Of a stretch of 64,000 bases of DNA, positions 1 to 7,235 are shown piece by piece. This DNA is from Tenacibaculum sp. M341 (GTDB lineage Bacteria; Bacteroidota; Bacteroidia; Flavobacteriales; Flavobacteriaceae), in contig NZ_SJXJ01000002.1 in NCBI RefSeq assembly GCF_004337695.1, positions 310,001 through 374,000 of the forward strand. The letters run 5' to 3'. The translations under genes were made by a program, and so were the position numbers. Position 1 is the first letter of the stretch, and every line of letters begins with the position of its first letter. A model generated the notes under the pieces. It worked only from the letters and a program-made list of their open reading frames with translations, ran no database searches and was not told the DNA's origin.

Positions 1-1
1 C

Positions 2-310
2 TTTTTTGAGTTAAAATTAGAGCGTAATAAAATAATGTATTTACCAACAATATGGACGATTGTTCATATCATAGATAACAACAGTCCGTTGTATAATTTA
101 ACCAATGAAGAAGTTAAGAATTTAGATGCAGGTTTATATGTGTTAATTCAATATCATGAAGAATCTTTTGGACAAAAAGTCTATCAAGCTACCTCTTACA
201 AATTTTCACAATTAGAAATGGATGTTAAATATGTACCTTCTTCTGGTTTTGATCAACATGGATACACTGTTTTAGATCACGATAAATTAAGTGAAATTGA
301 ACCTATGTAA
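2..310 (+). CDS. Inward-rectifier K+ channel (Kir/KirBac-like), C-terminal end, 5' partial
   Basis: The open frame enters from the left edge at base 2 and ends at 308-310; the ATG at 35 is internal, because the frame upstream of it (FFELKLERNKI) is open and fits the family. Only the end of the cytoplasmic domain is visible. Segments such as LPTIWTIVHIID, NSPLYNL and the acidic tail match the C-terminal immunoglobulin-like domain of bacterial inward-rectifier potassium channels, which forms the cytoplasmic gating ring. The pore helices and selectivity filter lie outside the window, so ion selectivity cannot be checked. No terminator is evident before the convergent small gene at 335-538. Confidence 0.8.
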   Translation, partial: FFELKLERNKIMYLPTIWTIVHIIDNNSPLYNLTNEEVKNLDAGLYVLIQYHEESFGQKVYQATSYKFSQLEMDVKYVPSSGFDQHGYTVLDHDKLSEIEPM

Positions 311-334
311 ATAGTAATGTTTTTAATTTAAAAA

Positions 335-538
335 TCAGCCTTTTATTAACAACTTTGATAAAGATAACAAAGCAATAGCTACAACAATACCAATAGCAAC
401 GTATAACGCAGCATTTTGATAGTGTTTTTTATTGTTTTTAGCATCTTTTTTATAACTGATTACCATTAAAATAATAAAAGCAATTACAAAACAAGAAGCA
501 AAAATTATTCTACCTGTAGTAAACATTTTTGAAGACAT
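335..538 (-). CDS. Small two-helix membrane protein, function unknown
   Basis: A protein of about 67-71 residues; starts at 550, 547 and 538 are all possible, and I prefer 538 (MSSKMFTTGR), which puts a short polar head before the first helix. Two hydrophobic segments, about residues 10-28 and 45-62, flank a Lys/Asn-rich loop (KKDAKNNKKHYQN), so a hairpin in the inner membrane is predicted. It resembles short conserved hypothetical proteins of Flavobacteriaceae, but no function is known to me. It converges on the K+ channel gene and is divergent from the HAD gene. Confidence 0.6.
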   Translation of the reverse strand: MSSKMFTTGRIIFASCFVIAFIILMVISYKKDAKNNKKHYQNAALYVAIGIVVAIALLSLSKLLIKG

Positions 539-615
539 TAAAAACATCATATTATTATAAATTTAAAAACAAACGTAGTAACAAAGTTTGTACTTTTAGC
601 AAAAGTAATAAATAA

Positions 616-1299
616 ATGAAAAAAAAGAATTTATTCGTTCTAGATATTGATGATACATTAACAAGTAGCGAAAAAAAGCATACCGATTCTCTTTTATTTG
701 CCATGGCTCAAATGGGTATAAAAGAGGTAGATACAGATTGGAGAAATTATGCAAATGCTACTGATAGTTATATTGTAAAAAAGAATTACGAAAAAACATT
801 CAACAAACCTTTTTCTCTAGACTTATTAGAAGATTTTGAAAAAGTAATGACTACTCATTTTTTAGACTACAAAAACTCTAAAGAGGTAAATGGTGCAAAA
901 AAGATGGTTGAATTTATTACAAATGAAACTAATTTTGGAGTTTGTTTTGCGACAGGTTCATTATTAAAACCAGCATTGTTAAAGCTTAAGCAAGCAGAGA
1001 TTGATTTTTCAGAAGAGGTATTAGAAGCATCCAATACAATTTACACCAGAGAAGAAATAGTACAGTCTACTATTAATAAAGCCAAAGATTTTTACGGTGT
1101 ATCATCTTTTGATCATGTTGTTTCTTTTGGCGATGGTTTGTGGGATGTAACTACAGCTAAAAATTTAGGCGCACATTTTGTAGGGGTTAATACTAGGAAT
1201 GTAGACGATTTTAAAGCGCAAAAAGTACAATATCATATCAATGATTGGTCTGAGTTTGATTTAAAAACTCTGGAAAACATATTTAACATTAATCAGTAG
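616..1299 (+). CDS. HAD-superfamily hydrolase (phosphatase-like)
   Basis: Haloacid dehalogenase fold phosphohydrolase of 227 residues, cytoplasmic. Motif I is D10-I-D12-D13-T (LDIDDTLT), where D10 would be the nucleophile and D12 the acid/base. Motif II is the Thr/Ser in FATGSLLKP, and motif IV is SFGDGLWD near residue 172. A helical cap lies between motifs I and II, as in phosphoglycolate or beta-phosphoglucomutase-like phosphatases. The substrate cannot be read from the sequence. Its stop is two bases before the start of a MazG-like pyrophosphohydrolase, so the two are probably co-transcribed and may both act in nucleotide or metabolite clean-up. Confidence 0.8.
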   Translation: MKKKNLFVLDIDDTLTSSEKKHTDSLLFAMAQMGIKEVDTDWRNYANATDSYIVKKNYEKTFNKPFSLDLLEDFEKVMTTHFLDYKNSKEVNGAKKMVEFITNETNFGVCFATGSLLKPALLKLKQAEIDFSEEVLEASNTIYTREEIVQSTINKAKDFYGVSSFDHVVSFGDGLWDVTTAKNLGAHFVGVNTRNVDDFKAQKVQYHINDWSEFDLKTLENIFNINQ

Positions 1300-1301
1300 T
1301 A

Positions 1302-1688
1302 ATGAAAGAAAAAATAGACGCTGTAAAAGCATTTCATACAGCATTTGGATTAGGAGTTAATGAAAGTCCTATCGTTAATTTAAGTGATGCAACAAAAATG
1401 CTTCGATTCAATTTAATGAAAGAAGAGAATGAAGAGTATTTAGAAGCCGTGCAAAATAATGATTTAGTTGAAACAGCAGATGCCTTGGGTGATATGCTTT
1501 ACATTTTGTGTGGAACAATTATAGAGCATGGAATGCAGTATAAAATTGACGAGGTTTTTAATGAAATTCAAAAAAGTAACATGAGTAAATTAGGGGAAGA
1601 TGGTAAACCTATTTACAGAGAAGATGGAAAAGTAATGAAAGGACCTAATTACTTTAAACCAGATATTAAAAAGATTTTAGAAGAGTAA
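1302..1688 (+). CDS. MazG-like nucleoside triphosphate pyrophosphohydrolase
   Basis: All-alpha NTP pyrophosphatase family protein of 128 residues. The metal-binding pattern EExxE appears as E41-E42-N-E-E45, followed by a second acidic helix ETADALGDMLYI; this is the layout of the MazG/phosphoribosyl-ATP pyrophosphohydrolase-like superfamily. It would hydrolyse an NTP or modified NTP to NMP and PPi. The C-terminal extension GPNYFKPDIKKIL is typical of phage-like and Bacteroidota members. It sits two bases after the HAD gene and is followed by a strong bidirectional terminator. A role in histidine synthesis is unlikely, as no his genes are nearby. Confidence 0.8.
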   Translation: MKEKIDAVKAFHTAFGLGVNESPIVNLSDATKMLRFNLMKEENEEYLEAVQNNDLVETADALGDMLYILCGTIIEHGMQYKIDEVFNEIQKSNMSKLGEDGKPIYREDGKVMKGPNYFKPDIKKILEE

Positions 1689-1703
1689 AATAATTTTAAA
1701 AAG

Positions 1704-1735
1704 AAAGAAGCAATCTTACAAAAGATTGCTTCTTT
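1704..1735. terminator. Bidirectional intrinsic terminator
   Basis: An 11-bp perfect stem (GAAGCAATCTT with AAGATTGCTTC, loop 1718-1721) has A-tract and T-tract flanks. It lies between the convergent MazG-like gene and the TlpA-like gene and can serve both strands. Confidence 0.85.
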
Positions 1736-1742
1736 TTATTTT

Positions 1743-2657
1743 TTATAACGAATCAAAATCTCCTGTAGCTATTACTTCAACAGCAGCTATAAGTTCGTCT
1801 GCGCTATTTAGCATTCTTTCAATATTCCCTTCTTCATCAATAATTAAATGTGTAGGGTACTGAGTAGTACCAAGCTTGTTTTTTATGTAATTACTTTGGT
1901 TAGCAACTACTGGAAACCTGAATGTTTTCTTAGTTAAGAATTTCTTTACGTCACTTGGTGAATTATCAGATAAACTTAAGAAGATAACATCTTCATAGGC
2001 TTCATATTTATCGAAAAGATCGTTTAGTTTAGGAAGTTCTTTTGTACTAGCTTTAGAATTTACTGACCAACAAGTGACAATTAAAATTTTACCATTAGTA
2101 TTATCTTTATTGTATTTGTTGTCATTCAAGTCAACAAAATTATACCTTGGTAATGGAGTACCTTCTCTTGCGATTGAATTACTAGCAGAATCAGAAACAG
2201 AACTGATTAATTCACTTATTTTTTGATGCTCATCAGAATCATCTAAAGGATATAATTGATACATAGCTTCACCTGTTAGAAGTTTAACAGGAACAAATTC
2301 ACCAGTAGCTAATTGTTCAATAAATTCATCCTTGTCAATTTCTTCTGCATCACTATTTAAAGGAATAAAATCAGAAGAAAGCTGAATGTTTTCATCAAAA
2401 TATATTTGCCATTCATCAACATTACTTAAAATATCATCAATGTCTTCAGGAAACATATCTTCATCACTTTCAGTTTCATCAGTTGTTGTATCACTTTCAG
2501 TAAAAGATTCTGAATTAGAACTTGTATTTACTGTAGTTTTTGATGAATTTTTGAAACTAGAAATACTATTTTGAGTTTCAAATAAATTCAGTAAAACATA
2601 ATAAGTTAAAGCAAAAGCTGCGATTAACGTAACAAATGTTATGAGTAGGTTCTTCAT
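1743..2657 (-). CDS. Membrane-anchored TlpA/thioredoxin-fold protein lacking the CxxC motif
   Basis: A 304-residue protein. Residues about 5-25 form a signal anchor. Residues about 35-80 are a Ser/Thr/Asp/Glu-rich linker, a middle region of unknown fold follows, and a TlpA/AlkC-TSA thioredoxin-like domain spans about 165-295 (GTPLPRYNFVDLND, then ELPKLNDLF, then TTQYPTHLIIDEEG with the cis-Pro loop). At the active-site position where relatives have WCxPC this protein reads CWSVNSKAST, so both redox cysteines are replaced by Ser. It cannot act as a classical disulfide reductase and may bind a partner or act as a scaffold. It is monocistronic, bounded by the terminator at 1704-1735. Confidence 0.7.
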   Translation of the reverse strand: MKNLLITFVTLIAAFALTYYVLLNLFETQNSISSFKNSSKTTVNTSSNSESFTESDTTTDETESDEDMFPEDIDDILSNVDEWQIYFDENIQLSSDFIPLNSDAEEIDKDEFIEQLATGEFVPVKLLTGEAMYQLYPLDDSDEHQKISELISSVSDSASNSIAREGTPLPRYNFVDLNDNKYNKDNTNGKILIVTCWSVNSKASTKELPKLNDLFDKYEAYEDVIFLSLSDNSPSDVKKFLTKKTFRFPVVANQSNYIKNKLGTTQYPTHLIIDEEGNIERMLNSADELIAAVEVIATGDFDSL

Positions 2658-2743
2658 TTTCTTATAACCTGTATGGTTTGTTACAAATATATGAAAAACA
2701 TAATATTATGTTAAATCAAAGTTACGGTTTGTTAACTGTTTAA

Positions 2744-3802
2744 TTATATCTGGTATCTCCAACCATATGGATCATCAGAAATATTGTATTGAATGTTGGT
2801 AAGTTTTTCTTTAAATAAAGAAGCATAAGAGTTTTCAAGCTTTGGTAAATCGAAGTTTTCTTTAGCATGACTAAAACCAACAATAGGGTTAATTACAGTA
2901 GCTGTACCAGAACCAAAAATTTCTTTAAGCGAACCATTTTTAGCAGCTTCTTTTATTTCTGCAACAGAAACTCTTCGTACTTCAACTTCAATGTTATTGT
3001 CTTTAGCTAATTGAATCACTGATTTTCTAGTAATACCATCTAAAATTCTATCGTTATTAGGAGCAGTTACAAGCTTGTCGTTAATTCTAAAGAAAATATT
3101 CATAGTACCTGCTTCTTCTAAATACTCATGGGTATCAGCATCAGTCCAAATAATTTGTTGGTACCCTGCTTCATTAGCTAGTTTAGTTGGGTAAAATTGA
3201 GCAGCATAGTTTCCAGCAGCTTTAGCATAACCAACACCACCGCTAGCAGCTCTACTAAATTGCTCTGCAAATAACACTCTTACTTCACCGGCATAATATG
3301 CTTGCGCTGGAGAAAGTATAATCATAAATTTATATTCACTTGCAGGAGATGCAGATATTGCAGGTTGCGTTGCAATTACAAAAGGACGAATATATAATGA
3401 GTTACCCATTCCTTTTTTAATCCAATCTCTTTCTAAATCCAATAAAGTTTTTAATCCATCTAAAAAATACTCTTTCGGAAATTCAGGAATCGCTAAACGA
3501 GCTGAAGACTTGTTAATACGAGCATGATTGTCCTCAGGTCTAAAAAGAAAAACATTATCATTATCATCTTTATAGGCTTTCATTCCTTCAAAAACAGCTT
3601 GTCCATAATGAAAAACTCTTGCAGAAGGATCCATAGAAATAGGACCGTAAGGTTTTATAACAGGATTTTGCCAAGCTCCATCTTTATAATCACATTCAAA
3701 CATATAATCCGAGAAAACAGCACCAAATTGCAGGTTGTTAAAATCAACATTATTAATTTTTGTTTCTTGAATAGGGGTAATTTGAATGTTAGAAGAACTC
3801 AT
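2744..3802 (-). CDS. ilvE: Branched-chain amino acid aminotransferase
   Basis: A class IV PLP-dependent aminotransferase of 352 residues that interconverts Leu, Ile and Val with their 2-oxo acids. Family signatures are visible: PSARVFHYGQAVFEG near the start, the PLP-lysine region GVGYAKAAGNYAAQ, and YLEEAGTMNIFF followed by LDGITRKS. The length fits the Bacteroidota enzyme. The start at 3802 is chosen because the -7 promoter element TACTTTTG lies at 3827-3834, so any start further upstream (for example the TTG at 3829) would sit inside the promoter. It is transcribed alone. Confidence 0.93.
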   Translation of the reverse strand: MSSSNIQITPIQETKINNVDFNNLQFGAVFSDYMFECDYKDGAWQNPVIKPYGPISMDPSARVFHYGQAVFEGMKAYKDDNDNVFLFRPEDNHARINKSSARLAIPEFPKEYFLDGLKTLLDLERDWIKKGMGNSLYIRPFVIATQPAISASPASEYKFMIILSPAQAYYAGEVRVLFAEQFSRAASGGVGYAKAAGNYAAQFYPTKLANEAGYQQIIWTDADTHEYLEEAGTMNIFFRINDKLVTAPNNDRILDGITRKSVIQLAKDNNIEVEVRRVSVAEIKEAAKNGSLKEIFGSGTATVINPIVGFSHAKENFDLPKLENSYASLFKEKLTNIQYNISDDPYGWRYQI

Positions 3803-3826
3803 AAAATGAAGTGTTTTAGATTTTTG

Positions 3827-3834
3827 CAAAAGTA
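3827..3834 (-). promoter_or_regulatory. -7 element of the ilvE promoter
   Basis: TACTTTTG on the minus strand matches the Bacteroidota TAnnTTTG consensus. It predicts a transcript start around 3820 and a leader of under 25 nt, which fixes the ilvE start at 3802. The -33 part is poorly conserved. Confidence 0.55.
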
Positions 3835-3890
3835 CAAAATTGTAAGCACTTTTAAAGAGAGTGATTTTTAGTTAACCGCTTCCAATATTG

Positions 3891-3898
3891 TATATTTG
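3891..3898 (+). promoter_or_regulatory. -7 element for the DUF4920 lipoprotein gene
   Basis: TATATTTG matches TAnnTTTG exactly. A T-rich TTTTTAG at 3865-3871 sits about 19 bases upstream as a possible -33 box. The start codon at 3927 lies 28 bases downstream. Confidence 0.55.
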
Positions 3899-3926
3899 TA
3901 ATCACAAATATTATAATTACTTATAA

Positions 3927-4430
3927 ATGAAAAAATTAGCAATTGTTTTTTTTAGCGCTATTTTAACAATAACCGCCTGTAAAACAGAGAAAAAAACTGA
4001 AGTAAAAGCAGAACCAAAAGAAGAGAAGATAGCTTACATGTCTTTTGGAGAAAAAATTAATGATGCAGAAGCATTAACATCTGCAAAAGCTTTAGAACAG
4101 TATAAAACATTAAAAATAGGTGATACGGCAACAGTAAAATTTGCTTCTACAATTAAAGATGTTTGTACTAAAAAAGGTTGTTGGATGAAAGTGCCTTTAT
4201 CTGAAAATGATGAGGTAATGGTTCGATTTAAAGACTATGGTTTTTTTATGCCTTTAGATAGCAAAGGGAAAGAAGTAATTGTAGAAGGTAAGGCATTTGT
4301 AAAAGTAACCCCTGTTGATGAATTACGCCATTATGCAGAAGATGCAGGTAAATCTAAAGAGGAAATAGCACAAATAACAGAGCCTAAAAAAGAAATGGCT
4401 TTTTTAGCTCACGGAGTTTTATTAAAGTAA
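3927..4430 (+). CDS. DUF4920 lipoprotein
   Basis: A 167-residue lipoprotein: the signal sequence ends in LTITAC, giving a lipidated Cys at about residue 18, followed by a Lys/Glu-rich linker. The rest (from SFGEKINDAEALTSAKAL to the end) fits DUF4920, including the conserved pair of cysteines in KDVCTKKGCWMKV, which could bind a metal or form a disulfide. The domain looks like a small beta-barrel of OB type (GDTATVKFASTI, VIVEGKAFVKV). Function is unknown. The stop is one base before the TTG start of mnmD, so the two are probably translated from one mRNA. Confidence 0.8.
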   Translation: MKKLAIVFFSAILTITACKTEKKTEVKAEPKEEKIAYMSFGEKINDAEALTSAKALEQYKTLKIGDTATVKFASTIKDVCTKKGCWMKVPLSENDEVMVRFKDYGFFMPLDSKGKEVIVEGKAFVKVTPVDELRHYAEDAGKSKEEIAQITEPKKEMAFLAHGVLLK

Positions 4431-4431
4431 T

Positions 4432-5088
4432 TTGAAAAGAGAAATAATCATAACATCTGATGGTTCTACAACCATTCATTTGCCAGATTGGAACGAACAA
4501 TATCATTCTAAACATGGTGCAATTCAAGAAGCTTACCATGTTTTTATAAAGAACGGTTTAAACGTAGTATCTCAAAACCCAATTTCGATTTTAGAAATTG
4601 GGTTTGGTACTGGTTTAAATAGCTTTATTACGTTTTTAGAAAGTAATACTGATGTTAATTACACAGGAATAGAAGCATACCCAGTTGAAGTAGATGAAAT
4701 TGAAAAGTTGAATTATGTATCTGAATTAAAGGCAGAAAATCATTCAGCTATCTTTAAAAAAATCCATGAAGTTACTTGGGAAGAATCTCACGAAATAACT
4801 CAAGGTTTCAGGCTAACGAAACGAAAACAGTTTTTTAAAGATATAAATGATATTGAGGCATACAATTTGATATACTTTGATGCATTCGGAGCAAGAGTTC
4901 AACCAGATTTATGGACCGAAGAAATTTTTTCAATTATGTACACATCGCTTAAAGAAGAAGGAGTGTTGGTTACTTATTCAGCTAAAGGGAGTGTACGAAG
5001 AGCTATGGAAAGTGTAGGTTTTAAGGTTGAAAGATTGCCAGGACCTCCAGGAAAAAGAGAAATGCTAAGAGCCACAAAAACTAAATAA
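4432..5088 (+). CDS. mnmD: tRNA 5-methylaminomethyl-2-thiouridine methyltransferase (MnmD-type)
   Basis: An S-adenosylmethionine-dependent methyltransferase of 218 residues, the stand-alone version of the methyltransferase half of MnmC. It makes the last step of mnm5s2U34 in the wobble position of tRNAs for Lys, Glu and Gln. The SAM site is ILEIGFGTGLNSF. The family motif YFDAFGARVQPDLWT and the end region LVTYSAKGSVRRAM with LPGPPGKREM are clear. The start is TTG at 4432, one base after the DUF4920 stop; no better ATG exists upstream. A small membrane protein and another tRNA methyltransferase follow. Confidence 0.92.
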   Translation: MKREIIITSDGSTTIHLPDWNEQYHSKHGAIQEAYHVFIKNGLNVVSQNPISILEIGFGTGLNSFITFLESNTDVNYTGIEAYPVEVDEIEKLNYVSELKAENHSAIFKKIHEVTWEESHEITQGFRLTKRKQFFKDINDIEAYNLIYFDAFGARVQPDLWTEEIFSIMYTSLKEEGVLVTYSAKGSVRRAMESVGFKVERLPGPPGKREMLRATKTK

Positions 5089-5100
5089 AAAAGGAATCAA

Positions 5101-5232
5101 ATGAAATTTCAGAAAAGATTTGGAAATAGAAGAAAATCGAACCCTAAAAGAGGTTTATTATTTGTCTTATTATTAGCCTTTGTTTTGTATTTATTCTTCA
5201 ATACCGAAAAAATTTTAGGAAACTTACTCTAA
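5101..5232 (+). CDS. Small single-pass membrane protein (43 aa), function unknown
   Basis: ATG at 5101, stop TAA at 5230-5232. A basic head (residues 1-19, rich in Arg/Lys) is followed by one hydrophobic helix (about 20-35, LLFVLLLAFVLYLFF) and a short polar tail, so an inner-membrane protein with a cytoplasmic N-terminus is expected. It fills the gap between mnmD (12 bases upstream) and the TrmN6-like gene (3 bases downstream) exactly, which supports it being translated. No function can be given. Confidence 0.6.
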   Translation: MKFQKRFGNRRKSNPKRGLLFVLLLAFVLYLFFNTEKILGNLL

Positions 5233-5235
5233 ATT

Positions 5236-5955
5236 ATGAAACCTTTTCAATTTAAAGAATTCACAGTTCATCAAGATAAAACTGCAATGAAGATTGGTAC
5301 TGATGCTGTGTTGTTGGGTGCATGGACTCCCACAGATCATTTTCCAGATAGCATACTTGACGTTGGTTCTGGAACAGGAGTAATAGCATTAATGTTAGCC
5401 CAACGTTGTGATGCACTTACGATAGATGCAGTTGAAATAGAAGAAGCTGCTTATGAGCAAACAGTAGAGAATTTTGAGCGTTCTGATTGGGGTGATCGTT
5501 TATTTTGTTATCACACTTCATTCCAGGGTTTTGCAATTGAAATGAATGAAGAGGAAGAAGTTTATGAGTTAGTAGTGGCTAATCCACCTTTTTATACTGA
5601 CGATTTTGAAACAGAGGATGAGGCTAGAAATAAAGCTAGATTTACTTCTTCATTGTCTTTTGAGGCTTTATTAAAAGGAGTGTCTCAAATATTAGATGAA
5701 AATGGAGCTTTCTGCACAATTATACCTTTTAAAGAAGAGGAAAGTTTTATAGAATTAGCGAAAACTTTTAATTTGTTTTTGCATAAAGTATGTAGAGTTA
5801 GAGGAAATGAAAACTCTGAAATTAAAAGAAGTTTACTTCAGTTTTCTTTTGGTAAAAAAGAAGTATTAGAATCATCACTAATTATAGAAAAAGAAAGACA
5901 TCAATACACTGATGATTATATAAATCTTACAAAAGATTTTTATTTAAAAATGTAG
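5236..5955 (+). CDS. trmN6: tRNA1(Val) (adenine(37)-N6)-methyltransferase
   Basis: An N6-adenine methyltransferase of 239 residues, like E. coli YfiC/TrmN6, which methylates A37 of a valine tRNA. The opening FQFKEFTVHQDKTAMKIGTD is the family hallmark. It is followed by the SAM-binding loop LDVGSGTGVIALMLAQ and the catalytic NPPF box (VVANPPFYTDDF), which is diagnostic for methylation of an exocyclic amino group. It is the last gene of the mnmD run; the downstream gene is convergent. Confidence 0.88.
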   Translation: MKPFQFKEFTVHQDKTAMKIGTDAVLLGAWTPTDHFPDSILDVGSGTGVIALMLAQRCDALTIDAVEIEEAAYEQTVENFERSDWGDRLFCYHTSFQGFAIEMNEEEEVYELVVANPPFYTDDFETEDEARNKARFTSSLSFEALLKGVSQILDENGAFCTIIPFKEEESFIELAKTFNLFLHKVCRVRGNENSEIKRSLLQFSFGKKEVLESSLIIEKERHQYTDDYINLTKDFYLKM

Positions 5956-6032
5956 ATTTAGCTCTGTTTTTAAGTAAGAATAAAAATAGGTGTATAGAAA
6001 AAATATGTTATAAATTTATGATTTGTAGCAAT

Positions 6033-6815
6033 TTAATATTTATGAGTTACTTCTTTCAGCTTATAATGTTTTTTGTTTAATGGTATTAGATGCTTTTTTT
6101 TAAGTGTCCATATTGAGTTTTTAAAATAAATATAATTATTTCTATTATCCTTCGATCTATTTGAATTAAGAGTTAATTTATTTTGATTGTTTTCCCAAAA
6201 GCCTTCACTGTACTTTATAAGTTTTTTGTTTTGATACTCTCGGAATTGAAATGTTCTATTCTCATTGAGTAATAACTTAATTGTTTTTTTGTTACTTTTT
6301 TTAAAAAATATAGTGTTGTTAAAATGATGAGTAAAATTATCAGGGGGCTTTATTTTTAATAATGCATACATTCTATTATTAAAAACTCGAATAAAATCAT
6401 TGTTTCGATCTGCGTCAGTACAAGTGTGTAAAAGTTTTAATTTTATTATTTTAATATCGTTTAAAAAGATAGTTTCAGTTAATGTCCCATTAGAAGCCAT
6501 TCCATTTAGAGGTTCAAATAAAACTTTTTTACCATTAGAAAAGAAACCTACAGCCATTTGATCAATCTGATTGAAAAGTTGTTTTGATTGTTTTTTATTA
6601 GATGTGTTTTTATGATTAAAATACGCTAATGAATTCAAGTAAGATAAGTTATTTGTATTAAAAGTTTGTCCATGTATGTGAACACTGTTTAAGTGAAATC
6701 CTTTGGGAGTGTAAGTAATCAAATCAGAAAATATAGAATCTTTGTTTACAGTATTTTGACTAAAGCTATTTTTAGTTAGTAAAAAAACAAAAAGAGTTAA
6801 TAAATAGTTTTTCAT
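6033..6815 (-). CDS. Secreted protein of unknown function
   Basis: A 260-residue protein with a typical signal peptide (MKNYLLTLFVFLLTKNSFSQ, cleaved about residue 19). It is very rich in Asn, Lys and Phe. One segment (GKKVLFEPLNGMASNGTLTETI) and a C-terminal run of short beta-like strands (FQFREYQNKKLIKYSEGFWE, then NKLTLNSN) suggest a small beta-structured periplasmic or outer-membrane protein. I recognise no family. It is flanked by a convergent gene and a long gene-poor stretch, and its strong AT bias hints at a lineage-specific gene. Confidence 0.55.
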   Translation of the reverse strand: MKNYLLTLFVFLLTKNSFSQNTVNKDSIFSDLITYTPKGFHLNSVHIHGQTFNTNNLSYLNSLAYFNHKNTSNKKQSKQLFNQIDQMAVGFFSNGKKVLFEPLNGMASNGTLTETIFLNDIKIIKLKLLHTCTDADRNNDFIRVFNNRMYALLKIKPPDNFTHHFNNTIFFKKSNKKTIKLLLNENRTFQFREYQNKKLIKYSEGFWENNQNKLTLNSNRSKDNRNNYIYFKNSIWTLKKKHLIPLNKKHYKLKEVTHKY

Positions 6816-7065
6816 TCAGATAGCAATTAGATTGCTAAATTAATGGAGTATCATACATATATGATTTAAAGAAGTGGTAAATTAACTGTAAGATTATGTT
6901 AATTTGATAGATAAAAAGTGTTTTTTGAACGTTAACTGGTAGGTTGTTTTATCGTTTTTATCTGAAAAAACGTTTTAAATACAAGAAATATCAATTCATC
7001 GATAGAATAGATAAACTCGGCTAATTTGTAGAAAAACAACATTTATTTGGTGGTATCTTTGAAGT

Positions 7066-7230
7066 GTAGATGAAACATAAAGTAAATTTCGCCAAATAAA
7101 AGAAGTCACTAAAAAGAAACATTTACAACTGAGTAATCCCTAAAAACAATTAAAATATAATAATCAACAAAATTATAATTAGTTAAAGTATTGTAATAAG
7201 TGAGATGAAATCTCATCTCACTTATTTTTT
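7066..7230 (+). ncRNA. Candidate small RNA (orphan promoter to terminator)
   Basis: The interval runs from just after a TAnnTTTG match (7054-7061) to a 14-bp perfect hairpin (7195-7208 with 7213-7226) followed by a T-tract on the plus strand. No open frame of useful length occurs in it. The -33 box is weak (TTTG at 7025, spacing 25), so transcription is unproven. Confidence 0.25.
7195..7230. terminator. Hairpin terminator, 14-bp stem
   Basis: AATAAGTGAGATGA pairs perfectly with TCATCTCACTTATT around the loop AATC. The run of T follows on the plus strand. On the minus strand it lies 10 bases after the saccharopine dehydrogenase stop but lacks a good T-tract there, so it may act on either strand. 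Confidence 0.75.
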
Positions 7231-7235
7231 TAGTA

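Larger units (their letters stand above)
6816..7235. other. 420-bp intergenic stretch
   Basis: No credible gene is seen. It holds a TATCTTTG (7054-7061, plus strand) that matches the -7 consensus and, 134 bases further on, a perfect hairpin followed by T7 (7195-7230). Both flanking genes are on the minus strand, so a small plus-strand RNA is possible and is listed separately. Confidence 0.6.

Noticed and set aside
3803-3871. Upstream start for ilvE and an opposing open frame 3524-3871
   Set aside because: The -7 box at 3827-3834 puts the transcript start inside the extension, and the opposing frame is a shadow of ilvE.
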